Part shown: positions 16,332 to 25,218 of the stretch, one piece after another | Layout of the letters: every line of letters begins with the position of its first letter | How positions within the stretch are numbered: position 1 is the stretch's first letter | Assembly (NCBI GenBank): GCA_051955985.1 | Contig: JBQCGD010000101.1 | Coordinates: 93,491 to 157,490, forward strand | DNA: 64,000 nucleotides | Direction of reading: 5' to 3' | From: DATKPA01 sp051955985 | GTDB taxonomy: Bacteria > Planctomycetota > Phycisphaerae > WQYP01 | The notes under the pieces: generated by a model | The model's database searches: none | Seen by the model: only the letters and a program-made list of their open reading frames with translations | What the model was told of the DNA's origin: nothing | Translations under genes and position numbers: made by a program

Positions 16332-19208
16332 CTACTGCGCAAAATGAATTCCCGTTTCCAGTTCAGGCGTTTGATTTTGTCGGGCGTTTCGGTGAACCGT
16401 GCGGGTCTTTTCGATAAACTTGTGGCGTTCCTTACCATTCTTACCCAGATGCTCGGCAAGTCGTTCCGAAGTTCGTGTCGTACGCTCTTCGGCCTGTTTT
16501 TGTGCCCGCTGAATCTCCACGAAATGATCCGGAGGTCCCATCTTCTCCATCATCTCCAAGGCTGATGTCCGCTGGCTGGAAGCCTGTACCGCATCCATTA
16601 GAGCTTCGATGCTGTCGGTGTACACCACGCACTTGAACTTGCCACGGCTGATGGAAACATAGAACTGTTCAAGACTCGAAGCGCCGAAGCTCTGCGAACT
16701 TTGTGCGATTAAAACCCGATCGGCTGTGAGGCCTTGAACCGAGTACGACGTGGCGGTGTAGCCATGGCCGAAATGTTTGAAGTCCCTTGGCAAAACCGCG
16801 CCGTTGTTCAATTTGGGCTCGCCGCCATCGGTGAAGCCTTCCACCACATAAATGCTTCCGTTGTACATCTTTCGTTTGTCCGACCACCCATTCTTGGTAA
16901 CGCGTATGCGTTCGCCAATGGCGATCGGAATCTCATCGGGTTCATAGACCTGAAAACGATTCGCGTAACGCTCGACATCCATGAAGGAGTCGAGTCCCGT
17001 GCTTTCGCTTTGTACAAGGACGGTACCGCCGTCCACCCCGCTCACCTCCTTAATGAGGTAACGCTCACCCGGTTTGCATCTCGGGGCTGATTTCACCATC
17101 TCGATGATCCAACCCGGGCGGTACGTGCGCCAGTCCTCCCGCTCGGCTTCCGTAAGATCAATTCGGCGGAGCGTTTGAAAAGACCGTTCCTTTTGAAGGT
17201 ATCCGGCGCGGGCCAGCTTGGATCTGATTTCGAGGGTCACCCGCCGGCATTCCGAGTGTGTCGGCGCAATGGCAACCACGGATGCTCCGTCCCTGACGGC
17301 CTTGACGTACTCCGCGGCAAGTTCCGGATAGCGGTCTTCGGCGTCAGCTTCACGTAATGCTCCCATCGTCTGGAGTTTTTCCATGCCCTCCATCACCCGG
17401 CCTGCCGCAAAGTCCTCGACCGCCGACCTGTACATTCCTTTCTGCCGCTGAATCGTCTCAACATTCGCGACGGGGAGATCAGCGAACTTCTGAAGCACCC
17501 GGAAGGCGTCACCCCGGTCTACGGACCGGTGCTGCCGAATATCTCCGGACAGCACTACACGTGCGCCCAGTTCGTCAGCCTTCATGAACAGCCTGTACAT
17601 CGTTCGAACGGAAACCTGGCCGGCCTCATCAACCCAGATTACACCGTTTTTCGTGGCTTCCTGCAGGGCAGTATTGGTCAGGAATTGTTCGACCGTGTCC
17701 GCATTGCTGAACCCCTCTGCCCGAAGAACTTCGTGGGCGGTCCGTCCGGCTGGCGCCAGCACCATGACGGGGTGCCCAGCCGCGGTAATAGCATTAATCG
17801 TCTCAGTCATTAGGGTGGTCTTTCCGGCCCCGGCCCGCCCCTGAATACCAGTCACGCGGTCCCGGGACTCCAGTATATGTTTTACTGCCAAAGCCTGCTC
17901 CGGAGTCAGGCGTGTATCTTGGATCTCATGACACTTGACCAACGGTGCTCGGATGCCCTGTCCCCGCCGAGTCCACCGGACAATGAACTCTTCCTCCGCA
18001 AGAACTTCAGGCGTGGTGATCATCGGGCGACCGTTTACCTCTTTGCGGATGACATCCGGCCGATCCATCGCGAGTCGTTCCCTGATTGTTTCAAGTTCCA
18101 CGTCCCCCATCCCGAACTGTATTGCGGCCTGGAGGAGTTCAAACTCCGAAATGGCCGATGCGCGTTCGAAACTGTGTCTGAGGGCAAACCGTATTGCCGC
18201 CTCCTCGGCCCCGTATCCAACTCGTTTAAGTTGCCCATTTGCAAAGTGTTCGCGCCCGTTCGAACGTTCGTTCAGCGTCGACTCTGGCAAGTGCAGACCC
18301 TGTTTCGGGCGGCAGGCAGTATCGACGGCCGCGAGTTCCTCTGGCGTGAGCCTGTTGCGCCAGTTCCCCAGGATGTCCGGCGGGGTAATGTCCTTATTCT
18401 TCTTCTCGCGTGTGGCAGCCCCGAGCTTGGCTTTCGCTTCCACATCGGTAATACCAAGTGTTTTGGCCAATTGTTCGATGAGCTTCGTTCGTCGGGAAAG
18501 TTTCTCCAGAACAGATTGAGGGATGCCCTCGATCTCGAACGATCGGCCGCGTTTCACCGTTCGGTAGCCAAGTTCCTTCAGTTTCCTACACAGCCGATTA
18601 TGGAAGTCAGTTTCGTAGAACGTGCCTTTTATCTTTATGTCCCCGAATTGACCCGCCTTCCAGCACTTTTCTACCGGATCGAACGTCGAGTTGAAGTTGT
18701 AAACATGCATATGGAGGTGAGGGTCGGGGATGCCGTCAACGGGGCGGGAAAGGAAGTGAATAAACTCTGCCCAGATGAGATTCTGGGTCAGGCGATCGCT
18801 GTTCGCGCCGTTCTGTCGAACGCGCGTTCGCATCTGTTTTTCCATCTCCGTCATGGTTTCGCAGACCGCTTCGCGGAACGCTGCCACGATCCGCTCGTCA
18901 CCCGTAAAGGCATGAAGCACGCTGACCGACTTGCTGACATGGAAATTCAGGTCATAACCTACCCGCCGCTTGGCCTTGGTCCTCTGCGTGAGCCGCTCTC
19001 CCGTGACGGGATTGATGTTGTCGCACAGGTCCGCATAGGCCTTGGCGTCCACTTTTCCGTGCAGCCCGAGCATCTCGGCGCCGCGGCCCCCCCAGTTGCC
19101 GATGACCTCCTGGTTTTGGCCTTCACTGTAGTAATCTTGTCGCGCGAATCCTGTCACGAAGTACCGCTTGGCAGCTTCGGCGGAAACGCTCACCACCATT
19201 CGAAGCAT
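16332..19208 (-). CDS. MOBF-family conjugative relaxase/helicase (TraI/TrwC-like)
   Basis: The 958-residue product opens with the TrwC relaxase domain. DYYSEGQ holds adjacent tyrosines at 26-27, DLNFHVSKSVSVLHAFTGDE follows, and DPHLHMHV holds the metal-binding histidines. The second half is a RecD-like helicase with GIQGRAGAGKTT (Walker A), VIWVDEAG (Walker B), LSGDIRQH, and a UvrD-type end with YTATSYSVQGLTADRVLI. It nicks the transfer origin and unwinds the strand for conjugation. It is the last gene of a minus-strand module with three small paralogues and the coupling ATPase. Confidence 0.95.
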   Translation of the reverse strand: MLRMVVSVSAEAAKRYFVTGFARQDYYSEGQNQEVIGNWGGRGAEMLGLHGKVDAKAYADLCDNINPVTGERLTQRTKAKRRVGYDLNFHVSKSVSVLHAFTGDERIVAAFREAVCETMTEMEKQMRTRVRQNGANSDRLTQNLIWAEFIHFLSRPVDGIPDPHLHMHVYNFNSTFDPVEKCWKAGQFGDIKIKGTFYETDFHNRLCRKLKELGYRTVKRGRSFEIEGIPQSVLEKLSRRTKLIEQLAKTLGITDVEAKAKLGAATREKKNKDITPPDILGNWRNRLTPEELAAVDTACRPKQGLHLPESTLNERSNGREHFANGQLKRVGYGAEEAAIRFALRHSFERASAISEFELLQAAIQFGMGDVELETIRERLAMDRPDVIRKEVNGRPMITTPEVLAEEEFIVRWTRRGQGIRAPLVKCHEIQDTRLTPEQALAVKHILESRDRVTGIQGRAGAGKTTLMTETINAITAAGHPVMVLAPAGRTAHEVLRAEGFSNADTVEQFLTNTALQEATKNGVIWVDEAGQVSVRTMYRLFMKADELGARVVLSGDIRQHRSVDRGDAFRVLQKFADLPVANVETIQRQKGMYRSAVEDFAAGRVMEGMEKLQTMGALREADAEDRYPELAAEYVKAVRDGASVVAIAPTHSECRRVTLEIRSKLARAGYLQKERSFQTLRRIDLTEAEREDWRTYRPGWIIEMVKSAPRCKPGERYLIKEVSGVDGGTVLVQSESTGLDSFMDVERYANRFQVYEPDEIPIAIGERIRVTKNGWSDKRKMYNGSIYVVEGFTDGGEPKLNNGAVLPRDFKHFGHGYTATSYSVQGLTADRVLIAQSSQSFGASSLEQFYVSISRGKFKCVVYTDSIEALMDAVQASSQRTSALEMMEKMGPPDHFVEIQRAQKQAEERTTRTSERLAEHLGKNGKERHKFIEKTRTVHRNARQNQTPELETGIHFAQ

Positions 19209-19396
19209 GACTGATTCCGGAACAAAAGGGTCTTGGAAGGACGTTAAGACAGAATCAGAAGGACAAGTCGAGTCGAAATAATTGGATCAAAGAAAGCTGG
19301 AATGAGATCGACCGCGAACGACAAAACGAACGCCCAAAACTGCTTCAGACGTCTCCCCTACAGCGGAGCTGTAGGATCGTGTTCACAGTCCCGAGC

Positions 19397-19816
19397 TCAT
19401 GGCAAGATCGTGGGACCAGACCTTTCATCCTTTCGCTGTGTCAAAGTTCGATTGAGGGGGCGCCGCACAATCGTGCCCTCGATGAAGTTGTCTGGCACTT
19501 CGACGAGAAGTTTGCATTTGGGGAGCTCGACATATCCTGATGGAATCGTTTCGCCGGTGGGTCTAACGACCTTGGCTTCACAAAGGGCGCGAAGCATGCC
19601 GTGGTTTTCACTGTAGTCTTTGATCAATACTTCATCCTTGCCCCATTCTCCGCTCCAGGCGTTCACCGTGGCCACAGCAATTGACTCGCCACTGTGCTTA
19701 CCAATAAGTTCCAGCCCGACACGACCGTTATCGCGATAGCGTCGGAGTGCCAAAAGGCAGTCCTGGCCCTTGAAGCGAACGACAACGGGTTCGGGCACGC
19801 TTGATCTCTTTTCCAT
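19397..19816 (-). CDS. Small mobilization-module protein, paralogue 3
   Basis: From the ATG at 19816, with GGAG six bases upstream, the product is 139 residues. It shares with its two neighbours the order PVVVRFKG, CLLALRRYRDNGRVGLELI, EVLIKDYSENHGMLRALCEA followed by KVV, and a final cysteine-strand PKCKLLVEVP. I know this type only as unnamed proteins of planctomycete accessory regions; no function can be given. Its place between relaxase and coupling protein suggests a role in DNA transfer or plasmid control. Confidence 0.7.
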   Translation of the reverse strand: MEKRSSVPEPVVVRFKGQDCLLALRRYRDNGRVGLELIGKHSGESIAVATVNAWSGEWGKDEVLIKDYSENHGMLRALCEAKVVRPTGETIPSGYVELPKCKLLVEVPDNFIEGTIVRRPLNRTLTQRKDERSGPTILP

Positions 19817-19905
19817 GATTAACTCCGAAAACGAGTATGGCATTACTTGTGAAACCGACTGGTAGGCCGGGACTGGACATTACGCTGACTGATCACGTTC
19901 CCGGA

Positions 19906-20307
19906 TCACGGCGTGAAATACGGTCCGCGATTGCGTTCGTACTCCTTGCTTGGTGGCCGACAAAGAATCATGCCTTCTTCGAAATCCTCGGGAATATCGA
20001 TTGCCAGCTTGCGTCGCGTTCCCCAAAGCATGCCCTCTCCAACGACATGGCCCTCAATCACCTTGGCTTCAAACAGAAGTCGCGCCAGCTCTTCATGGTC
20101 GTCATGGTCCTTGATGAAGACCTCACCGGGTTTCAGGTCAAATTCAGGGAGGTTCATTGTGGCAAAGGTGACACAATCCAGCGTTCGGTGATCAACCAAT
20201 TGCAGCGCAAGACGATCGTTCACGAGATAATGATGCAAGCGTATGAGGCATCTATGTCCTCGAAAGTGGACAACGAGGGGTTTAGGCTTTCTCGAAAAAT
20301 TCCACAT
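19906..20307 (-). CDS. Small mobilization-module protein, paralogue 2
   Basis: The 133-residue product has a GGGAG site at a good distance from its ATG. It shares the family pattern PLVVHFRG, CLIRLHHYLVNDRLALQLV and EVFIKDHDDHEELARLLFEA followed by KVI. It has lost the cysteine in the last strand and carries a GMLWGTRR insertion. It is the most divergent of the three copies. It lies 48 bp after paralogue 1 and 89 bp before paralogue 3. Confidence 0.7.
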   Translation of the reverse strand: MWNFSRKPKPLVVHFRGHRCLIRLHHYLVNDRLALQLVDHRTLDCVTFATMNLPEFDLKPGEVFIKDHDDHEELARLLFEAKVIEGHVVGEGMLWGTRRKLAIDIPEDFEEGMILCRPPSKEYERNRGPYFTP

Positions 20308-20355
20308 TTCAAACTCCCGATGGAATTCTGAACACTAGACTGACGATTGCACGAA

Positions 20356-20769
20356 TCAGCCTCGCATTTGCGGGTAATACAAGAGAGTTTCTTCCCTTTT
20401 GCGTGGCGGAAGATGGACCAGAACTGTTCCATCCCAAAAATCATGAGGCACACTGAACAACAGCCTGCATTTAATTAGAGGAGGTTCACGTGGGTTAGGT
20501 ATCCAGCCGCAAGGTTCGACCACTTTTGCGTCACAAAGGGCTTTCAGCATGCCCTTGTTTTCATGGTGGTTCTTGATAAACACTTCGTCATGGCAGGCTT
20601 TCTCGACACTACAATTCTCGGTTGCAACACAAAGGTGGGTTTCCGTGCACCTATCAATGAGTTCTAGGCCGAGCCGTCCATTCGACACATACCGTCTGAG
20701 AACGACCAAGCAGGTGGCTAAATTGAAACGAACAATGACTGGTTTCGGGTATCCAGGCTTCATTCTCAT
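20356..20769 (-). CDS. Small mobilization-module protein, paralogue 1
   Basis: From the ATG at 20769 the product is 137 residues. The start overlaps the coupling-protein stop by one base (TAATG), which implies translational coupling. The family pattern reads PVIVRFN, CLVVLRRYVSNGRLGLELI, EVFIKNHHENKGMLKALCDA followed by KVV, and KCRLLFSVP. It is closest to paralogue 3. Extra cysteines (CTETHLC) are found in the middle. Confidence 0.75.
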   Translation of the reverse strand: MRMKPGYPKPVIVRFNLATCLVVLRRYVSNGRLGLELIDRCTETHLCVATENCSVEKACHDEVFIKNHHENKGMLKALCDAKVVEPCGWIPNPREPPLIKCRLLFSVPHDFWDGTVLVHLPPRKREETLLYYPQMRG

Positions 20770-22904
20770 TAAAAGCTCCGAGTAAGCAGTCTGAGAAGTA
20801 CCGACCAACGACTGCGCGGCTTGGCGATAGTGGGATCCGGGGTGGGATTCCCGGGGAATGATTGGCGGAACGACATTTTCCGACAGGGCAAGCCGTCGTT
20901 GAACGTTCGACCGATTTGGGAAACAATCGCCTCAGAAACAAAGCGGTGATCTTTCCCGCCCGGGGAAAGGGTGAGGAATTCGTGCGGATGCACGATTGGC
21001 TCGCGAACGGTCCGAATGTTGGTCGTTACAATCGGCGTTTTCAGTTCCCGGTAGAGGGCATCCATAAGGGGATTGAGCCCATGATACGTCTGCGGATGGC
21101 GGGAGATGTCGGTCTTTTTTCGTTCAATCGTCCCGAACCCTTCGCTGGCCCAAGTGTTCGTAGCGTGATCACCGTTGGCGTGGAAAATTCGGGTGCTGAT
21201 GTTGCTGAGCAAACTGTCAGCCTTTACACGAGCGTCCGCCCCGCCACCGAATCGCTCGTACAGATTGTTGATGTTTTGGGTCAGGAATACTCGACATGCC
21301 CGGTATTCCCGGCAAACGCGCTGAAATTCCGGATCGAAGTCGATCAGGTAGTTGTGGGCTTCATCCTCCCACAGGAAAACGGGACGGCAGCCCGCGCCAC
21401 GACGAAGATCGGTTCGCCGCAAAACGGCTCGTTCGAACAGGTATTTCCAAGCACTTTGAACCATCAATCCGGCATCGAAGCACTCGTTGACCGGGAAATT
21501 CAGGAAAATAATCTTTCCGTTGAACGTCGCCTCAGGCGTGATATTCGTGTAAGTCGATAGCTGTTCGTAGATGTGGCGATCGCGAAGTGCGTCGACCATG
21601 GCCCCGAACGAAAACGTAATACAACTTCGGGTCGGCGGGTTTAGGGTAGGGTACGAGTTGAGCCAGTAGGCCCCCAACCGTTCATAGGTCACAAGATCCG
21701 CACGGGATGCGATCGCCTTTCTCGCTTTACTCATCAAACCGCCGAATGTGCGGAGAGTGGGATAGACGTCTTCCTGTGCTTGGCCCAGATCCTGCGGGGC
21801 ATTGGAGATCAGATCGCACATTAGATCGAGTGTGAGTGATTCTCCCGCCATCAGGATGAGTTTTTGGGAATTACGGAGCAACTGGTCGCCGGCCTCGCGC
21901 CAGAACTTCTCCTCTGGGCGCTGACCTTTGAACCCTGCCACCGCTGAAACAATGTTTCGCATGAATGCGATGAAGTTTTCAGTGAAATCGCGATCCGCCG
22001 ACGGTCGTTCGACTTCATACTGGAAAATGTTTAGCCGATTCAGTCCGCGCGGCTGGATGATGACGAAGTCGTTTTCTCGCTTGCGGGTTTTCACCAGGTG
22101 GGACCAGAAATCCAGATCAGATTGCTTTGTACTAAACACAATGCCCCCGAAGCCGCCGTCGAGGAATTGACGAGCGAGGGCGACGCCGGAACCTGTAGTT
22201 TTCCCCGTGCCAGGGGCCCCGAAGCCGGCGAAACCGCGCGCGCAATCAGACACGGTCCAGACGTCCGAACCCGCGGAACTGTTCAGTTTCAGGATCGGAC
22301 GTTCGTTCGGCCATTCCGGTTGTGTCGGAGCAATTTCAAACAATGACGGCGGGATAGGTCCGGGCGGATGGAGTTCCTCCAGCAGGCCGTCGATATAGTC
22401 CCTTACGTCATTGACCGTGGCTTGCACCCCGGGGTTGGCCGTAATCCTTGTGTGGATCGTGTCGGCGTCAAGTCCAGTCTGGAGTGATTCCATAATCACG
22501 CTGCGGGCTCGATCAATTTGTGGGAAGCGCTCTGCGACTGGCTTGGGAAGCGGAAATGAAAGGTCGTGGAGAGCGGAAGTGTTTTCTGTTTGCGGAGCCG
22601 CCTCTTCGTCAGCGAGTTCTATCGCCTGATCTTCGTCGGAAGAGAAACGATCGACGAAGCGTTGCACCGCTTGGTTTACGTCAGACCCGAAAAGGCCCTC
22701 GATCTCGTCATGCTGCCTGTCATCAGCCGCGCAGTCGTCGGTTGCAAGACCTTCCTTCTGGAAATAGCGATAGACCTTGCCTTTATTGGTAACAACGCCA
22801 GCGGCCTGCAGGCGCCCTGCTATTTGGCCGAATCCGAGACCTTGGGATTTCCAGGCTAGCATTTGAGTCCGGAACTGGTGAAGGGATTTGGGTTTGGAGC
22901 TCAT
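20769..22904 (-). CDS. Type IV conjugative coupling ATPase (TraD/TrwB/VirD4-like)
   Basis: I set the start at 22904, where GGGAGAAACGA precedes ATG; this gives 711 residues. Residues 10-48 resemble a small helix-turn-helix (GQIAGRLQAAGVVTNKGKVY). The ATPase core has Walker A FGAPGTGKTTGSG with its lysine near 235, Walker B RPVFLWEDEAHNYL and VFLTQNINNLYERFG, all as in VirD4/TraD-type proteins. No N-terminal membrane helices are evident, so it may be a soluble variant. It would bring the relaxase-bound strand to a secretion channel, which is not encoded in view. Confidence 0.9.
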   Translation of the reverse strand: MSSKPKSLHQFRTQMLAWKSQGLGFGQIAGRLQAAGVVTNKGKVYRYFQKEGLATDDCAADDRQHDEIEGLFGSDVNQAVQRFVDRFSSDEDQAIELADEEAAPQTENTSALHDLSFPLPKPVAERFPQIDRARSVIMESLQTGLDADTIHTRITANPGVQATVNDVRDYIDGLLEELHPPGPIPPSLFEIAPTQPEWPNERPILKLNSSAGSDVWTVSDCARGFAGFGAPGTGKTTGSGVALARQFLDGGFGGIVFSTKQSDLDFWSHLVKTRKRENDFVIIQPRGLNRLNIFQYEVERPSADRDFTENFIAFMRNIVSAVAGFKGQRPEEKFWREAGDQLLRNSQKLILMAGESLTLDLMCDLISNAPQDLGQAQEDVYPTLRTFGGLMSKARKAIASRADLVTYERLGAYWLNSYPTLNPPTRSCITFSFGAMVDALRDRHIYEQLSTYTNITPEATFNGKIIFLNFPVNECFDAGLMVQSAWKYLFERAVLRRTDLRRGAGCRPVFLWEDEAHNYLIDFDPEFQRVCREYRACRVFLTQNINNLYERFGGGADARVKADSLLSNISTRIFHANGDHATNTWASEGFGTIERKKTDISRHPQTYHGLNPLMDALYRELKTPIVTTNIRTVREPIVHPHEFLTLSPGGKDHRFVSEAIVSQIGRTFNDGLPCRKMSFRQSFPGNPTPDPTIAKPRSRWSVLLRLLTRSF

Positions 22905-22972
22905 TCGTTTCTCCCTTGAATTCGGCGCCGGTTCGCCTAACACGGGCGAAGCGGACCGGAAGTTTTGAGGTT

Positions 22973-23245
22973 TCAGTTGGAGGTTGGATCGATGCCCCAC
23001 ATTTGGACCTGACCCCCGCTTTCCAGGTGTTCCATAAGGGCGATGGTGCTTTTCAAAAGATTCTGGAGCTCGCGAAGATGGGAGAGGGTGCATTCGACCC
23101 CGTCTTCCGAAACTTCCGGGCCGCCCGGGACTGGCGTGAGTGGCAGATATGCACGAAGGTGGGGGGGGTTGCGGCAGGCCCAGACTAAAAACTGGAAATG
23201 CTCCCCGGTTAATGGGACGACGATGGGAGACCGTTCGGAAGGCAT
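22973..23245 (-). CDS. Hypothetical small protein upstream of coupling ATPase
   Basis: The 90-residue product begins MPSERSPIVVPLTGEHFQF and ends in a helix of the form LSHLRELQNLLKSTIALMEH. A GAGG lies six bases before the ATG. It is the first gene of the transfer module, 68 bp before the coupling protein. No family is recognised. The good start signal and the operon position support a real gene. Confidence 0.55.
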   Translation of the reverse strand: MPSERSPIVVPLTGEHFQFLVWACRNPPHLRAYLPLTPVPGGPEVSEDGVECTLSHLRELQNLLKSTIALMEHLESGGQVQMWGIDPTSN

Positions 23246-23299
23246 GGCGACCTCGCAAATTCAGATGACGAAAATTACGAACCACGGGACGTGAAATCG

Positions 23300-23524
23300 T
23301 CACCCGGCCGGAGGTTTCAAAACCGGAAGGTCACACATCTGGAGGATGGATCGGATGGCACTCTTGGCCTTGGCGGGAATTTGGTGCCAATGGGCGACAA
23401 GGAGCTTCAATTCGGGGTCATTGGGGAAAGTTGCCCCTGATTTTGCCCCGGCATTTTGAGCGGACGCAGGATTTCCCGTAGAATTCTGACCGTTCGATGG
23501 GGGTTCGAGTCCCTCATCGCCCAT
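23300..23524 (-). CDS. Integrase C-terminal tail read out of tRNA fragment
   Basis: This 74-residue minus-strand frame begins MGDEGLEPPSNG, which is the reverse translation of the tRNA 3' end. It then reads DPELKLLVAHWHQIPAKAKS followed by AIRSILQM. From memory, planctomycete tyrosine integrases and short orphan proteins often carry GDEGLEPP followed by a DPEL-W-LP-A-I-L-MV tail, so I take this as the far C-terminus of such an integrase. The catalytic body is absent. It may have been separated by integration at the att site, and may not be translated on its own. Confidence 0.5.
   Translation of the reverse strand: MGDEGLEPPSNGQNSTGNPASAQNAGAKSGATFPNDPELKLLVAHWHQIPAKAKSAIRSILQMCDLPVLKPPAG
23499..23523 (+). 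other. tRNA 3'-end fragment, probable attachment site (attR)
   Basis: GGGGG, TTCGAGT and CCCTC form a complete T-arm. ATCGCCC plus A follows as the 3' side of an acceptor stem. The matching 5' acceptor strand GGGCGAT is not found in the preceding 100 bp, so no full tRNA exists here. Partial tRNA 3' ends mark the distal junction of elements that insert into tRNA genes. A tmRNA 3' end cannot be excluded. Confidence 0.75.
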
Positions 23525-23525
23525 C

Positions 23526-23568
23526 AAAAAGAGAATCCGCGACGCCCGGTGAAAGGCTCCGCGGATTC
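23526..23568 (-). terminator. Terminator of the FecR-like gene
   Basis: GAATCCGCG and CGCGGATTC form a 9-bp stem with an 18-base loop. Read on the minus strand, the stem is followed by TCTTTTT. It ends directly against the tRNA fragment. Confidence 0.6.
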
Positions 23569-23583
23569 CGGATGAGGTCGCCG

Positions 23584-25218
23584 CTACTTCGCACTCCCCG
23601 CCGCATACATCGCCGCCAATTCCTCCCCCGACACCACCCGCTTCCAGATCACCATCTCGTCCATCCGCCCGTGCATCACTTCCGCATACCGGCGACCGTC
23701 CGGCCGGAAATTCCCGATCTCCGCCGAGTTGATCGTCAACGCCGAAAGGTTCGGCTCGTGCTGCTTCCCCAGCCGCCGACCGTCCATGTACGCCTGCACC
23801 GTCCGGCTGTTCCCGTCAAACGTGAACGCCACAAAATGCCAGCGGTCGTCCGCAATGTCGAACCCCACCGGAAACACGTGGCTCGTCCACTCCATGAAAG
23901 TTCCCGGAACCTGCGTGTACAGGTTCAGCTTCATCGGCGGACTGCCCCAGTCCGCAAACTGCCAGTGAAACGCGCTCGTGCCCCCGTTGCGCTGCGTCAT
24001 CAGCAGATCCGCGTGCGATCCCTGCTCCCCGGAAAGCCGAATCCACTGCGCCACCGTCAATTCCTTCTGCTCCCCCGGGATGTTGATGCTGACGCGATCA
24101 TCCTTCCCCTCGAACCGCAGCGCCGCGTGCGCCGGCTGCCGGCCTTCATCCCAGTGCGGGCCCGCCACATCGCCATCAAAATTGCCATTCGCCCCTTCCG
24201 CCCGATTCAGCAGCCGCAGCGGCGCTTCGGTCGCATTGTCAAACGGATAATACGCCACCACCGACGGATCGCGCCGCAGCCGCTCGCTGAACGACCGCCA
24301 CCGCTGCGAAGCACCATCCGGATCCACCCCCGCCTGCAGATCGCCCGTCCGCACAAACGCCAGCGGCATCACCGGCGCATCCTGAATATGCCCGTCCTCC
24401 ACCGCCACCGCCATCGACGCCGTCAGCACCTTCCGCTCGGCGCTCGCGCTCTGCGCCGACACCTGCACCGCCGCCTTCCCCTTGAACACTTCCACATGCA
24501 GCGGCCGATCCTCCCGCGCGTCGATGCCCACCTCCGTCCCCAGATCCACCACCGACGTCCGCCCCGTCGTCACCGTGAACCCCACCGCCGCCGCCGGCAC
24601 GTTCGTCGTCACCTTCCCGTACACCAGCTCAAGATGCGAACCGGAGGTGACCCGCGCCAGCGCCGGCCCTTCCAGCACCACCGTCGCACCCGGGTCCAGC
24701 GCAATTTCCGCCAGCCCGCTCTGCAGCTTGATCTCCCCGCGCACCCGCGACCCTTCCACCAGCCCCGGCGTCCCCCACCTCGCATCCACCTCCCGGACAA
24801 CCGTCCCCACCGGCCGGTTTGCAGCCCACTGCCAGACTCCTGCGCCGATGAGTGCGGCGAAGAGTCCGGCGGCAATGGGCCACGCTTTTTTCACAAATCC
24901 CCTGACAACGTGCCGCTCCCGTCGATACACCGGCCGATCGGCATGCATCGCCGTCTGCGCGAACACGTCCACCGTCCCCGCCTCCCGCTCCGCCTCCTCT
25001 TCCGTGATCGCCGGAAGAATCTGCGCGTCGTTCATGCTGCTGTCGCTGTTCCCCCAGCCGCGGAATTTCTCGCGCAGCCGCGTGTGCAGGAACGCCGCCG
25101 CAACGAACTCCTCCGCATGCCGCGGATCGGACTTGATGTACTCGTTCAGCTCCCGCCGCCCCTCTTCCGACAGCGTGCCGTCAAAATGATCCGAGAAATG
25201 CCGCCGCGGGTCGCTCAT
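23584..25218 (-). CDS. FecR-domain membrane protein fused to LamG/concanavalin-like domain
   Basis: The 544-residue product has a short cytoplasmic part (LSEEGRRELNEYIKSDPRHA) of anti-sigma type and a membrane helix near residues 110-130. A FecR domain (about 160-300, with TSVVDLGTEVGIDAR) follows. The C-terminal LamG-type jelly roll (about 360-530) contains LTVAQWIRLSGEQGS, RWHFVAFTFDGNSRTVQAYM and the closing MDEMVIWKRVVSGEELAAMY. It overlaps the sigma gene by four bases (ATGA). In planctomycetes such fusions join a signalling module to a possible sugar-binding domain outside the membrane. It probably controls the adjacent sigma factor. Confidence 0.88.
   Translation of the reverse strand: MSDPRRHFSDHFDGTLSEEGRRELNEYIKSDPRHAEEFVAAAFLHTRLREKFRGWGNSDSSMNDAQILPAITEEEAEREAGTVDVFAQTAMHADRPVYRRERHVVRGFVKKAWPIAAGLFAALIGAGVWQWAANRPVGTVVREVDARWGTPGLVEGSRVRGEIKLQSGLAEIALDPGATVVLEGPALARVTSGSHLELVYGKVTTNVPAAAVGFTVTTGRTSVVDLGTEVGIDAREDRPLHVEVFKGKAAVQVSAQSASAERKVLTASMAVAVEDGHIQDAPVMPLAFVRTGDLQAGVDPDGASQRWRSFSERLRRDPSVVAYYPFDNATEAPLRLLNRAEGANGNFDGDVAGPHWDEGRQPAHAALRFEGKDDRVSINIPGEQKELTVAQWIRLSGEQGSHADLLMTQRNGGTSAFHWQFADWGSPPMKLNLYTQVPGTFMEWTSHVFPVGFDIADDRWHFVAFTFDGNSRTVQAYMDGRRLGKQHEPNLSALTINSAEIGNFRPDGRRYAEVMHGRMDEMVIWKRVVSGEELAAMYAAGSAK

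Larger units (their letters stand above)
1..23526. mobile_element. Integrated plasmid-like element, right part; left end outside window
   Basis: This stretch carries a replication initiator candidate with iterons, parA plus partner, an antirestriction-primase fusion, an MOBF relaxase and a coupling ATPase, and it ends at a copy of a tRNA 3' end. These are hallmarks of a plasmid or of an integrative mobilizable or conjugative element. Codon use is more mixed than in the strongly C-ending genes to the right. No integrase body and no type IV secretion genes are seen, so the element either extends left of the window or depends on a helper. The exact left boundary cannot be set. Confidence 0.72.

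Noticed and set aside
20769..23303. Coupling ATPase starting at 23303 with 844 residues
   Set aside because: The first 133 residues have no family match and overlap a credible small gene; a strong ribosome site precedes the ATG at 22904.
23400..23523. Complete tRNA gene
   Set aside because: Only T-arm and 3' acceptor strand are present; no D-arm, anticodon arm or GGGCGAT partner is found upstream.
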